DNA from: CAWAYR01 sp050250955
GTDB lineage: Bacteria; Acidobacteriota; Vicinamibacteria; Vicinamibacterales; UBA2999
Assembly (NCBI GenBank): GCA_050250955.1
Contig: JBFWNR010000002.1
Coordinates: forward strand, 372,001-436,000
Reading direction: 5' to 3'
DNA: 64,000 nt
Shown piece by piece: positions 1 through 11,852 of the stretch (the first letter of the stretch is position 1; every line of letters starts with the position of its first letter). The notes beneath the pieces are model-generated. The model did not search any database. It worked only from the letters and a program-made list of their open reading frames with translations, and was not told the origin of the DNA. Position numbers and translations under genes: made by a program.

Positions 1-765
1 AAGTTCATGCTCGACGGCGTCATCGAGGCGCACACCGCCGCGGTGCTCAAGCCCTACGCCAACGAGCCGCGCACCACCGGCATCCTCAACTGGGATCCGG
101 CCGCCTACGCCGCCGGCGTCGCCGAGTTCGACCGCCGCGGCTTCCAGATCTTCACCCACGCCATCGGCGACAAGGCGATTCGCGTCGCGCTCGACACCTA
201 CGAGGCGGCGGCGCCGGCGGCCACGCGCGCCGATCGGCGGTTCCGCGTCGAGCACATCGAGAGCCCGGCCGCGGCCGACATACCCCGCTTCGGCGCGCTG
301 GGGGTCATCGCCAGCATGCAGCCGCTGCACACCACGCCCAGCGACAACATGCTGAACATCTGGGCCGCCGCCATCGGCCCCGAGCGGGCGTCGCGTGCCT
401 GGCCGTGGGCGCGGCTGCGCGCCGGCGGCGCGCGGCTCGCCTACGGCAGCGACTGGCCGGTGGTCACGCTCGATCCGTGGCCGGGCCTGCGCATGCTGCG
501 GCTGCGCCAGACCCTCGACGGGCAGCCGCCCGGCGGCTGGCTGCCCGACGAGCGCCAGACGCTCGAGCAGGCGATCGAGGGCTACACCCTCGGCGCGGCG
601 GTGGCCGGACGCCTCGAGCAGACCGAGGGGACGATCGCGGTCGGCAAGGTGGCCGACCTGGTCGTGCTGTCGCAGGACCTCTTCGCGGTGACGCCGGACC
701 AGATCGCCAGGACCACCGCCGTGGTCACGATCGCCGGCGGCAAGGTCGTGCACGATGCGCGGTAG
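1..765 (+). CDS. Amidohydrolase family protein (YtcJ-like), C-terminal part
   Basis: The frame is open from base 1, so the N-terminus lies outside the window; about 254 residues are present. It matches the C-terminal half of the amidohydrolase_3/YtcJ family, metal-dependent hydrolases of amides or ureide-like compounds. Visible family landmarks are a THAIGD motif carrying a metal-ligand His, RVEHIESP with a second His, and GSDWPV with the conserved Asp near the C-terminus, followed by the small beta-sandwich typical of the fold. The substrate cannot be told. The stop overlaps the start of the next gene by 11 bases, which suggests co-transcription with the M28 peptidase. Confidence 0.88.
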   Translation, partial: KFMLDGVIEAHTAAVLKPYANEPRTTGILNWDPAAYAAGVAEFDRRGFQIFTHAIGDKAIRVALDTYEAAAPAATRADRRFRVEHIESPAAADIPRFGALGVIASMQPLHTTPSDNMLNIWAAAIGPERASRAWPWARLRAGGARLAYGSDWPVVTLDPWPGLRMLRLRQTLDGQPPGGWLPDERQTLEQAIEGYTLGAAVAGRLEQTEGTIAVGKVADLVVLSQDLFAVTPDQIARTTAVVTIAGGKVVHDAR

Positions 766-2902
766 CCGCGCCGTGCCGTGGCTGCTGGTGGCGGTGCTCG
801 GCGGCGCCGGCTGCCGGGCCGCGGCCCCGCCGGCCGCCGCCGTGGCGCCGATCCGCGGCTTCACGCCGGCCGCCGCCGCCACCGAGCGGGCGCTCGAGGC
901 GCGGTTCACCGCCCTGCCCGACGCCGAAGCGATTCGGCGCTGGCATCGCGAGTTCACCCGCACGCCGCATCCGGCGACGTCGGCGCGCACGCGCGAGATC
1001 GCCGAGATGATCGCCGCCGAGTGGCGCACCCAGGGCCTCGACGACGTCACCATCCGCCGCTACGACGTGCTGTCGTCGAACCCGCGCCGGGTGCACGTCG
1101 AGATGCTGGCGCCGCGGCGCTACGTGCCGACGCTGCGCGAGGATCCGCTGCCCGAGGATCCCGACACCGCGCAGCCGGAGGTGAGCGGCGCGTGGACGTC
1201 GTTCTCGGCCTCGGGCACCGTGACCGCGCCGGTCGTCTACGCCAACAGCGGCAACCCCGACGACTACGACGTGCTGCGCGCCCACGGCATCGACCCGCGC
1301 GGCAAGATCGTCGTGGTCCGCTACTCCAACCCGTACAGCTATCGCGGCTTCAAGGCGTTGACGGCCGAGCGCGAGGGCGCCGCGGCGCTGATCGTCTACT
1401 CCGATCCGGCCGAGGACGGCTTCGCCAAGGGCGCGGTCTACCCCGACGGGCCGTGGGGGCCAGCCAGCCACCTGCAGCGCGGCGGCATCGCCTACGACTA
1501 CATCGTGCCGGGCGATCCGCTCACCCCCGGCTGGGCCTCGGTGGACGGCGCGCCGCGACTGCCGGTGAGCCAGGCGCTGTCGGTGCCCAAGGTGATCGCG
1601 CTGCCGATGTCGCACCGCGACATCGAGCCGATCCTGGCGGCGCTGGGCGGACCGGCGGCCCCGGCGGCGTGGGCCGGGGCGCTGCCGATCACCTATCGGC
1701 TGGGCGGCGCGGCCCGGCTGCGCGTCGAGGTCGACATGCAGACCGACGTCCAGCCCAACTTCGTGGTCGAGGGCCGGCTGCGCGGCGCGACGCTGCCCGA
1801 CGAGTGGGTGATCCTCGGCAACCACCACGACGCCTGGGTGTTCGGCGGCGTCGATCCGTCGAGCGGCACCGCGTCGTTGATGGAGCTGACACGCAGCCTC
1901 GGCCAGCTCGCCCGCGAGGGCGTCCGGCCGGCGCGTACGCTGGTGTTCACGGCGTGGGACGGCGAAGAGGTCACGCTCACCGGCTCCACCGAGTGGGGCG
2001 AGCAGTTCGCCGACGAGCTGAAAGCCAAGGCGGTCGCCTACCTCAACGTCGACTCGGCCGCGTCCGGTCCGGCGCTCGGCGTGTCGGCGGTGGGCACGCT
2101 GGCGCCGATGATCGAGCAGCTCGCCGGCGACCTCACCGATCCGTCGGGCCGGCCGCTGGCCGAGGCCTGGCGCGCCGCGAAGGTCGAGGACTCGACCCTG
2201 CCGACCGGTGCCCGCGAGGCCGACCGGCTGGTGGTGACGCGCATCGGCAGCGGCTCGGACCATACGGTCTTCATCAACCACCTCGGCGTGCCGGTGGTGG
2301 ACATGAGCTTCAACGGCCCCTACGGCGTCTACCACTCGGCCTACGACAGCCACACCTGGGTGTCGCGGATCGGCGACCCCGGATTCCGCTACGCCCGCCT
2401 GATGACCCAGCTGTGGGGCACGATGGCGCTGCGGCTGGCCAACGCGCCGCTGCTGCCGCTGGACGTCGAGGCCTACGCCGTCGCGCTGGCCGGCTTCGTC
2501 ACCGCGCTCGACGCGATTCCCGATCGCGCGGCGCGGCTCGACGTGCAGCCGCTGGCGGCGGCGGTGGGCGACATGGCTGCCGCCGGCCGGACGTTGAACG
2601 CGAAGATGCAGGCGGCGCTGGCGAGCGGGCGGCTCGACGCGGCGGCCGTGGTCGGCGTGAACACCGCGTTGCGGCAGTTCGAGCGCACCTGGCTGCACGA
2701 CGCCGGCATCCCCGGCCGGCCGTGGTTCAAGCACCTGCTGTTCGCGCCCCGCTACACCTACGCGGCGATGACCCTGCCGGGCGTCACCGAGGCCGCCGAG
2801 GCCGGCGACTGGGACCGCGCCGCCGCCGAACGCGATCGGCTGATCGAGAAGGTGCGGGCGAACGTCGCGCTGGTGGAGCGGGCGGCCGCCGCACTGCCGT
2901 GA
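755..2902 (+). CDS. M28 family peptidase, glutamate carboxypeptidase II-like lipoprotein
   Basis: The 715-residue protein starts with a lipobox (LGGAGC, Cys20), so it is probably anchored outside the cytoplasm. It has the GCPII/transferrin-receptor-like order: PA insert (about 150-330), M28 peptidase core (about 335-560) and C-terminal dimerisation helices. Two-zinc ligands are recognisable: His357 and Asp367 in a NHHDAWVFGGVD stretch, the catalytic pair Glu404-Glu405 in DGEEV, Asp433 in YLNVDS and His527 in YHSAYDSH. The family removes C-terminal acidic residues from peptides, so a role in peptide scavenging is inferred. It overlaps the upstream amidohydrolase by 11 bases. Confidence 0.93.
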   Translation: MRGSRAVPWLLVAVLGGAGCRAAAPPAAAVAPIRGFTPAAAATERALEARFTALPDAEAIRRWHREFTRTPHPATSARTREIAEMIAAEWRTQGLDDVTIRRYDVLSSNPRRVHVEMLAPRRYVPTLREDPLPEDPDTAQPEVSGAWTSFSASGTVTAPVVYANSGNPDDYDVLRAHGIDPRGKIVVVRYSNPYSYRGFKALTAEREGAAALIVYSDPAEDGFAKGAVYPDGPWGPASHLQRGGIAYDYIVPGDPLTPGWASVDGAPRLPVSQALSVPKVIALPMSHRDIEPILAALGGPAAPAAWAGALPITYRLGGAARLRVEVDMQTDVQPNFVVEGRLRGATLPDEWVILGNHHDAWVFGGVDPSSGTASLMELTRSLGQLAREGVRPARTLVFTAWDGEEVTLTGSTEWGEQFADELKAKAVAYLNVDSAASGPALGVSAVGTLAPMIEQLAGDLTDPSGRPLAEAWRAAKVEDSTLPTGAREADRLVVTRIGSGSDHTVFINHLGVPVVDMSFNGPYGVYHSAYDSHTWVSRIGDPGFRYARLMTQLWGTMALRLANAPLLPLDVEAYAVALAGFVTALDAIPDRAARLDVQPLAAAVGDMAAAGRTLNAKMQAALASGRLDAAAVVGVNTALRQFERTWLHDAGIPGRPWFKHLLFAPRYTYAAMTLPGVTEAAEAGDWDRAAAERDRLIEKVRANVALVERAAAALP

Positions 2903-2958
2903 TTCGGCAGGTCTTGCCGCAGAGCTTCAGCTCTGCCGCCGCCATCGCGCGCCATCGC

Positions 2959-2978
2959 GGCAGGTCTGAAGACCTGCC
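2959..2978. terminator. Hairpin between convergent genes
   Basis: A perfect 9-bp inverted repeat (GGCAGGTCT, 2-base loop, AGACCTGCC) lies between the convergent M28 peptidase and hybrid kinase genes. A smaller AGAGC-TTCA-GCTCT hairpin sits at 2920-2933. There is no T-run, so it may act as a bidirectional terminator or be a dispersed palindromic repeat. Confidence 0.45.
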
Positions 2979-2989
2979 CTACAGACGCG

Positions 2990-5935
<2,946 letters not shown>

Positions 5936-6043
5936 GGGTCGTGTGGCGCGGTCGCGACGGGATTACACTACTGCCAAAATCTCCGACCGCGGCGTCGCGC
6001 CTTGCACGGGAACGACGCCCGGCCGGCCAAGGGGGTGAGGCCG

Positions 6044-6898
6044 ATGGCGGCGCCCGCACAGCCCGCGCACGTGCTGGTCGTCGACGACGACCGCGCGTTC
6101 CGGCATGTCATCACCGCGCTGCTGCAGAAGGCCGGCTACGTCACCGACGAGACCGGCGACGGCGCCGATGCCCTGGCCCGGCTGGCCGACGGCGGCATCG
6201 ACCTGATGCTGCTCGACATCGGCCTGCCCGGCAAGAACGGTCTCGACGTGCTCGCCGAGGTGCGGCGCTCGCCGGCCGCGCCGCGCGTCGTCATGCTCAC
6301 CGCCGACGACACCTCCGACGCCCTCGTGCAGGCGATGCGCGGCCAGGCCGACCGCTTCGTCCGCAAGCCGGTCGCGCCCGGCAAGGTCGTCGACCTGGTC
6401 AAGGAGGTGCTGGCGGCGTCGCCGGCCACGGCGCTGCCGATCGAGGTCGTGTCGGCCACGCCCGAATGGGTCGAGCTGGTGGCGCCGTGCTCGCTCGGCG
6501 TCGCCGACCGCATCCAGGAGTTCGTGCTGCACCTCGACGCCGACCTGCCCGACGAGGTCCGCGAGTCGGTGGCCCAGGCGTTCCGCGAGCTGCTCTCCAA
6601 CGCCATCGAATGGGGCGGGCGGCTCGACCCGACGCAGCAGGTCCGCATCTCGTGCCTGCGCACCCGGCGGCTGCGCCTCTACCGCATCGCCGATCCCGGC
6701 GACGGCTTCGACATCGACCAGCTGGCCCACGCCGCGGTGTCCAATCCCGCCGACGACCCGCTCGAACACGCCCGCGTCCGCGAGGCGCAGGGCCTGCGCC
6801 CGGGCGGGCTGGGCCTGCTGATGTCCAAGGCCCTGGTCGACGACGTGATCTACAACCAGAAGCGCAACGAGGTCGTGCTCGTGAAGTACCTCGACTGA
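6044..6898 (+). CDS. Response regulator fused to an RsbW-like ATPase domain
   Basis: The 284-residue protein has an N-terminal receiver (VDDDRAF acidic pair, phospho-acceptor in MLLDIGLPG, Thr in MLTADD, Lys in VRKPVAPG) and a C-terminal HATPase_c_2 domain (about 145-284) with N-box ELLSNAIEWG, a degenerate G1 loop DPGDGF and GGLGLLM. This is the anti-sigma-kinase/RsbW type of ATPase. ATG 6044 was chosen because AAGGGGG lies about 9 bases upstream; a GTG at 6035 is the alternative. It is followed 10 bases later by a STAS protein, its likely phosphorylation target in a partner-switching pathway. The kinase at 2990-5935, transcribed divergently, is a candidate phosphodonor. Confidence 0.9.
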   Translation: MAAPAQPAHVLVVDDDRAFRHVITALLQKAGYVTDETGDGADALARLADGGIDLMLLDIGLPGKNGLDVLAEVRRSPAAPRVVMLTADDTSDALVQAMRGQADRFVRKPVAPGKVVDLVKEVLAASPATALPIEVVSATPEWVELVAPCSLGVADRIQEFVLHLDADLPDEVRESVAQAFRELLSNAIEWGGRLDPTQQVRISCLRTRRLRLYRIADPGDGFDIDQLAHAAVSNPADDPLEHARVREAQGLRPGGLGLLMSKALVDDVIYNQKRNEVVLVKYLD

Positions 6899-6908
6899 TC
6901 GGAACCCC

Positions 6909-7256
6909 ATGCTGTCCATCGCCACCCACATGGCCGGAGACGTCGCCGTCGTGCAGCTCACCGGCCGCATCGTGCTCGAAGACACCGAGTCGGCGCTGCG
7001 CGCCGAGATCGAGCGGCTGCTCCGCGACGGTCACGTGAAGGTCGTGCTCGACCTGAACGCCGTCACCTACATCGACAGCGCCGGCCTCGGCCTGCTGGTC
7101 GCCAAGTTCGTCAGCCTGCGCAGCCGCGGCGGCGATCTGCGCCTGGTCCACCTCACCCCGCGCAGCATGCACCTGATGGCCATCACCAATCTGGCCAGCG
7201 TGTTCTCGACCTATTCGACCGAGGAGCTGGCCGTCGCCAGCTTCGCCGGCGCGTAG
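6909..7256 (+). CDS. STAS domain anti-sigma factor antagonist
   Basis: A 115-residue single STAS domain. The region VVLDLNAVTYIDSAGLGLL contains the Ser that RsbW-type kinases phosphorylate in anti-anti-sigma factors. It lies directly after the receiver-ATPase gene, which fits a partner-switching module: the ATPase domain would phosphorylate or sequester this protein in response to the receiver's state. No cognate sigma factor of the SigB type is visible nearby, so the output is unknown. Confidence 0.93.
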   Translation: MLSIATHMAGDVAVVQLTGRIVLEDTESALRAEIERLLRDGHVKVVLDLNAVTYIDSAGLGLLVAKFVSLRSRGGDLRLVHLTPRSMHLMAITNLASVFSTYSTEELAVASFAGA

Positions 7257-7280
7257 CGCATTCGCGCCAGGAGACTCCTC

Positions 7281-9713
7281 ATGCCCACCCGGCTCGTCGG
7301 CCAGAACTACACCACGCCCGATCTCGTCGCCAAGGTCACCGGCCGGGCCCGCTACGCCGAGGACTACCGCGCCGAGGGCATGCTCTTCGCCAAGCTGCTG
7401 CTCAGCCCGATGCCGCACTGCCGGGTGCGCCGCCTCGACACGTCGCGCGCGGCGGCGATGCCCGGCGTCAAGGCGATCCTCACCGCCGAGGACATGCCGC
7501 GGCCCGAGGCCGCCGAGGGCGCGCTCGCCCCGGAGGTGGCGCTCACCAGCGAGCCGGTCTACCAGGGCGAGCCGATCCTCGCCGTCGCCGCCGTCGACGA
7601 GTGGACCGCCGCCGAGGCCATCGAGGCGATCGCGATCGACCTCGAGCCGCTGCCCTTCGTCGTCGACCCGATCGCCAGCCTGCGTCCCGGCGGGGCCAAC
7701 GCGCGGGCCCAGGGCAACGCCTTCGTGGACGGCAAGCTGGCGACGGTGAAGTGGGACGACGCGGTGTTCGCCGCCGCCGGCGATGGCCAGCTGCCCACCG
7801 GCCCCGACGGCACGCGCTGGTCCTACGGCGACGTCGAGGCCGGCTTCCGCGACGCCGCGCTGGTCCTCGACGAGACCTTCCACACCAACGCCACCGGCCA
7901 CGAGCCGCTCGAGACCCGTTCGGCGATGGCGTGGTGGCAGAACGGCGTCGTCCACCTGCACGGCTCCACGCAGAGCGTCGCCCAGACGGTGGCGAGCGTG
8001 GCCCGCTGGACCGGCGTCGAGCCGTCGCAGGTGGTCATCGTCAGCGAGTACACCGGCGGCGGCTTCGGCAGCAAGATCCCCGGCGCCCACTCGATGGCGA
8101 TTCCGGCGCTGCTCAGCCGCAAGGCCAACGCGCCGGTGATGATGCGGATCAGCCGCGAAGAGGAGCACTACATCGGCCGCACGCGGCCCAACCTGATCGG
8201 CCGCGCCAAGGTCGGCTTCGCCGCCTCCGGGCGGATCACCGCCGTCGACCTCTACGTGATCCAGGACGCCGGTCCCTACGAGGACCAGTACGACCTCATC
8301 TCGGCGCCGGGGATCTGCTCGCTGGCCTACCAGCCGCCGGCGATGCGCTTCCGCGGCCTGTCGGTGCTCACCAACAACCCGCCGCGGACCTCGCAGCGCT
8401 CGCCCGGCGGCATGCAGGCCAACGCGATCATGGAACCGATCCTGGCCAAGGCGGCGCGCCAGCTCGGCGTCGACGCCGTGGAACTGCACAAGCTGAACGC
8501 CCCGGCCGGCAAGGCGCCGCTCGGCGGACCCGGCCAGAACGGCGCCCGCAGCTACGTGACCAGCGCCTTCGTCCGCGAGGCCCTCGACAAGGGCGCCGAG
8601 CTCTTCAACTGGACCGAGCGCAAGACGCGCAGCCGGCAGCGGCGCGGCGCCGCGGTGCGCGGCGTCGGCGTGGCGGTGAGCCCGTTCATCGGCGGCTACT
8701 CGATCAACTACGACGGTCTGCTGGTGATCCGTCCCGACGGCACCCTGGCAGTGCAGTCGGGGGCCGGCAACCTCGGCACCCACTCGGTCATCGACGTCGC
8801 GCGCGTGCCGGCCGAGATCCTCGACGTGCCGTGGGATCGGGTCGAGGTGGTGTGGGGCGACACCCGCAAGCACCTGCCGTGGACCTGCACCTCGGACGGC
8901 AGCCAGACCATCCACGCGATGACCCGCGCCAACCACGCCGCCGCCCACGACGCGATCCGCAAGCTGTGCACGATCGCCGCCGGCGACCTGGGCGGCCGGG
9001 CGGAGGACTACACGGTCAGCGGCGGCCGCGTGCACCGTCGCGGCGCCCCGGGCGGCGGCCTGACGCTGGCCCAGGCGGCCAGCCGCGCGATCGCCCTCGG
9101 CGGCGAGTTCGACGGCCACGTCGTGCCCGACGAGCTGCACGCCATGACCAAGACCTCGGCGGCGGCGCTGGCCGGCAGCGGGCTCGTCGGCGTGGCCAAG
9201 GACACCTACCCGCACGACGGCGAGACGCACTCCTACGTGGTCGGCTTCGCCGAGGTGGAGGTGGACGTCGAGACCGGCGTCGTCCGCCTGATCGAGTACA
9301 CCGCCGTCGCCGACGTCGGCACGGTGGTCCATCCGCGCGCGCTCGGCGGGCAGATCCTCGGCGGCAGCTGCCTGGGCATCGGCCACGCGCTCACCCAGCG
9401 CTCGACCTACGACCAGCAGTACGGCGTCGCGCTGGCGCGCCGCTTCCACCACACGCGGCCGCTCACCATCATGGACATCCCGGCCACCGGCATGCACCAG
9501 GCGGCGCTCGACATCGCCGATCCGGACACCCCGGTCGGCGCGCGCGGTGTCGGCGAGCCGCCGGTCGGCGCCGGCTACGGCGCCGTCCTGGCCGCCATCG
9601 CCGATGCGGTCGGCGACGACGTGTTCCGCCGCGCGCCGGTGACGCCGGACCTGATCCTCAGCGCCCTGGAGGCCGGACGGCGGACCCACGACGTGCTCAC
9701 GTCGCACATCTAG
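7281..9713 (+). CDS. Xanthine dehydrogenase family Mo-binding subunit, orphan
   Basis: The 810-residue protein is a complete aldehyde oxidase/xanthine dehydrogenase large subunit, with GGGFGSK at 259-265 for molybdopterin binding and the catalytic Glu759 in GVGEPPVGAG. It is closely related to the Mo subunit at 21192-23663: the N-termini share a GxNYTTPDLVAKVTG stretch and both end with TAHI/TSHI. Unlike that one it has no FeS or FAD subunit gene beside it. It may borrow the small subunits of the 20.5-25.9 kb operon or use an unlinked set. GGAG lies about 9 bases before ATG 7281. Its TAG stop is the first unit of a heptamer repeat array. Confidence 0.92.
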   Translation: MPTRLVGQNYTTPDLVAKVTGRARYAEDYRAEGMLFAKLLLSPMPHCRVRRLDTSRAAAMPGVKAILTAEDMPRPEAAEGALAPEVALTSEPVYQGEPILAVAAVDEWTAAEAIEAIAIDLEPLPFVVDPIASLRPGGANARAQGNAFVDGKLATVKWDDAVFAAAGDGQLPTGPDGTRWSYGDVEAGFRDAALVLDETFHTNATGHEPLETRSAMAWWQNGVVHLHGSTQSVAQTVASVARWTGVEPSQVVIVSEYTGGGFGSKIPGAHSMAIPALLSRKANAPVMMRISREEEHYIGRTRPNLIGRAKVGFAASGRITAVDLYVIQDAGPYEDQYDLISAPGICSLAYQPPAMRFRGLSVLTNNPPRTSQRSPGGMQANAIMEPILAKAARQLGVDAVELHKLNAPAGKAPLGGPGQNGARSYVTSAFVREALDKGAELFNWTERKTRSRQRRGAAVRGVGVAVSPFIGGYSINYDGLLVIRPDGTLAVQSGAGNLGTHSVIDVARVPAEILDVPWDRVEVVWGDTRKHLPWTCTSDGSQTIHAMTRANHAAAHDAIRKLCTIAAGDLGGRAEDYTVSGGRVHRRGAPGGGLTLAQAASRAIALGGEFDGHVVPDELHAMTKTSAAALAGSGLVGVAKDTYPHDGETHSYVVGFAEVEVDVETGVVRLIEYTAVADVGTVVHPRALGGQILGGSCLGIGHALTQRSTYDQQYGVALARRFHHTRPLTIMDIPATGMHQAALDIADPDTPVGARGVGEPPVGAGYGAVLAAIADAVGDDVFRRAPVTPDLILSALEAGRRTHDVLTSHI

Positions 9714-9841
9714 CGGCTAGCGGCTAGCGGCTGGCGGCTAGACGAGCTGCTGTCACGCTGCCGATTCGTGACGCCCGCCACGGGTGTATCCGCGTGCAGG
9801 AGGCGCCCCCTCGCCGCTAGCCGCTAGCCCCTAGCCGCTAG
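9711..9841. repeat. Paired heptamer arrays (TAGCGGC)n ... (GCCGCTA)n
   Basis: Four head-to-tail heptamers TAGCGGC (9711-9738, the last unit TGGCGGC) face four inverted units GCCGCTA (9813-9840, the third GCCCCTA), with about 74 bases between. The first TAG is the stop codon of the molybdenum hydroxylase gene. The two arms can pair as a large imperfect hairpin. The same heptamer occurs at 25927-26086. Confidence 0.85.
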
Positions 9842-9846
9842 TCATG

Positions 9847-9895
9847 AATAGCTGACGGGCATCATAGACCTGATCTATGATGCCCGTCAGCTATT
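9847..9895. promoter_or_regulatory. Perfect 22-bp inverted repeat, probable TetR operator
   Basis: Two 22-base arms (left AATAGCTGACGGGCATCATA... from 9847) are exact reverse complements around a 5-base centre CCTGA. The palindrome ends 13 bases before the TetR-family start codon and abuts the ribosome binding site AAGGAG (9898-9903). Position and symmetry fit an autoregulatory operator for the dimeric repressor; a cruciform or attenuator role is also possible. Confidence 0.75.
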
Positions 9896-9908
9896 TCAAG
9901 GAGCCCCC

Positions 9909-10580
9909 ATGCCCCGCGTCTCCAAGGCCGTCGCCGCCGCCCATCACCAGGCCATCGAGGATGCCGCGTCGCGGCTGTTCCGCCAACGCGGGCTACGCGG
10001 AGTCAGCGTCGCCGAGGTGATGGCCGAGGTCGGTCTCACCCACGGCGGGTTCTACGCCCACTACCCGTCGAAGGACGACCTCGCCGCCGCGGCCTGCGCC
10101 GCCGCCTTCGCCCACGCCGATGAGAAGTGGCGCCGGCGCGTCGCCACCGCCGGCCCCGCCGGGGCCGGCCGGCGCGCCATCGCCGAGGGCTACTTGAAGC
10201 CGGCCGGCGCCGACCCGGCGTCGGTCGCCTGTCCGACGGCGACGCTGGTCACCGACGTCGCCCGCGAGCCGGCCGCACATCCGATTCACGCCGCCTACCG
10301 CGACGGCGTGAGGCGGCAGATCGCCGTGCTCGCCGCGCTCGGCGACGGCGACGACCCGGCCCGCGATCGCGCCACGGCGTGCGTGCAGCTGGCGACGATG
10401 CTCGGCGCGCTGCTGCTCGCCCGCGCCACCCGCGGCGACGCGCTGTCGTCCGAGATTCTCGACGCCGCCCGCGCCCACCTCGCCGCGGCCTCCACCGACC
10501 CACCGGCGAGCGCCGCGCCCGCTCCGGCGGCGGCGCGGCACGGCCGCCGCCGCGGCCTGCCGAAGGCCGACGGTCGATGA
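9909..10580 (+). CDS. TetR/AcrR family transcriptional regulator
   Basis: The 223-residue protein has an N-terminal TetR helix-turn-helix (about 14-60; AASRLFRQRG, then THGGFYAHYPSKDDL with the conserved FY.HY...K.DL signature) and a helical ligand-binding C-domain, ending in an Ala/Pro-rich tail. AAGGAG at 9898-9903 fixes the start. A perfect palindrome directly upstream is its probable operator. The stop codon overlaps the ATG of an MFS transporter (ATGA), so regulator and transporter are translationally coupled; control of that transporter is inferred. Confidence 0.93.
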   Translation: MPRVSKAVAAAHHQAIEDAASRLFRQRGLRGVSVAEVMAEVGLTHGGFYAHYPSKDDLAAAACAAAFAHADEKWRRRVATAGPAGAGRRAIAEGYLKPAGADPASVACPTATLVTDVAREPAAHPIHAAYRDGVRRQIAVLAALGDGDDPARDRATACVQLATMLGALLLARATRGDALSSEILDAARAHLAAASTDPPASAAPAPAAARHGRRRGLPKADGR

Positions 10581-11851
10581 CCGCCCCGGCCGCCGGCCGC
10601 CTCCACTACGCGTGGGTGATCGCCGCGGTCACCTTCGTGATCCTGCTCGTCACCGCCGGCATCCGCGCCACGCCCGGGCTCTTCATGGTGCCGCTGGCCG
10701 ACGAGTTCGGGTGGAGCCGGGCGGCGATCTCGGCCGCAGTCGCGGTGAACATCGCGCTCTTCGGCCTCATCGGCCCGTTCGCCGCCTCGGTGATGGACCG
10801 CTGGGGACTGCGCCGCGTGGTGCTGGCGGCACTGGCGCTGCTCGCCGCCGCGGTCGCGGTGTCGACGCGCATGCAGGAACAGTGGCACCTGATGCTGCTC
10901 TGGGGCGTGCTGGTCGGCAGCGGCACCGGCGTCACCGCGATGGTCCTCGCCGCCATCGTCGCGACGCGCTGGTTCGACCACCGTCGCGGCGTGGTCCTCG
11001 GCGCGCTGTCGGCCGCCAACGCCACCGGGCAGCTGGTCTTCCTGCCGACGCTCGCCGGCGTGGTCGAGTCGCGCGGCTGGCGCGCCGCGGCGCTGGTCGT
11101 CGCCGCGGCGGCGCTGCTGGTGTTCGCCGTGGTGTGGTGGTTCATGCGCGATCGGCCGGCCGACGTCGGCCTGCGTCCGTACGGCCAGGCGCCCGACGCC
11201 GCGCCGCCGCCGGCGCGCCCGGCGCTGCTGCCGCTGCCGGCGCTGGCCCACGCGGCGAAGACCCGGGCGTTCTGGATCCTCGCCGGGACCTTCTTCGTCT
11301 GCGGCGCCAGCACCAACGGCCTCATCGGCACCCATCTCATCGCGGCGTGTCACGACGTCGGCATCTCGTCGGTGCGCTCGGCGCAATTGCTGGCGCTCAT
11401 GGGCCTCTTCGACATCGTCGGCACGATGGCCTCGGGCTGGCTCACCGATCGCTATTCGGCGCGCCACCTGCTGTTCGCCTACTACTCGCTGCGCGGCGTG
11501 TCGCTGCTGTTCCTGCCGGCGACGCTGGCCGACGGCGGCGCCAGCCTCGGGGTCTTCGCGGTCTTCTACGGCCTCGACTGGATCGCCACCGTGCCGCCGA
11601 CCGTGAAGCTGACCACCGAGGCCTTCGGCGGCGAGAACACCGGCGTCGTCTACGGCTGGATCGGCGCCAGCCACCAGCTCGGCGCGTCGCTGGCGGCGTT
11701 CGGCGCCGGCGCCGTCCGCACCGGGCTGGGCGACTACCGGGTCGCATTCCTCGCCGCCGGCGTGCTGTGCCTGGTGGCCGGCGCGTCGTTCCTGACCGTC
11801 GGCCGCGCCGGGCTCGGCGCCGGCGGCCGCGCCGCGCCGGTCGCCGCCTGA
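10577..11851 (+). CDS. MFS transporter
   Basis: The 424-residue integral membrane protein shows about 12 hydrophobic segments, with the MFS motif A-like loop after TM2 (MDRWGLRRVV) and a second copy after TM8 (LTDRYSARH). It resembles oxalate/formate-antiporter-like or monocarboxylate MFS members (N-terminal HYAWVIAAVTF). ATG 10577 overlaps the TetR stop by four bases. Its substrate probably acts as the inducer sensed by the upstream TetR protein. It converges on the next gene with one base between the stops. Confidence 0.92.
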   Translation: MTAPAAGRLHYAWVIAAVTFVILLVTAGIRATPGLFMVPLADEFGWSRAAISAAVAVNIALFGLIGPFAASVMDRWGLRRVVLAALALLAAAVAVSTRMQEQWHLMLLWGVLVGSGTGVTAMVLAAIVATRWFDHRRGVVLGALSAANATGQLVFLPTLAGVVESRGWRAAALVVAAAALLVFAVVWWFMRDRPADVGLRPYGQAPDAAPPPARPALLPLPALAHAAKTRAFWILAGTFFVCGASTNGLIGTHLIAACHDVGISSVRSAQLLALMGLFDIVGTMASGWLTDRYSARHLLFAYYSLRGVSLLFLPATLADGGASLGVFAVFYGLDWIATVPPTVKLTTEAFGGENTGVVYGWIGASHQLGASLAAFGAGAVRTGLGDYRVAFLAAGVLCLVAGASFLTVGRAGLGAGGRAAPVAA

Positions 11852-11852
11852 C

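Noticed and set aside
6399..9707. A 1102-codon antisense frame over the orphan molybdenum hydroxylase
   Set aside because: Same low-complexity composition and no motif; the sense gene is certain.
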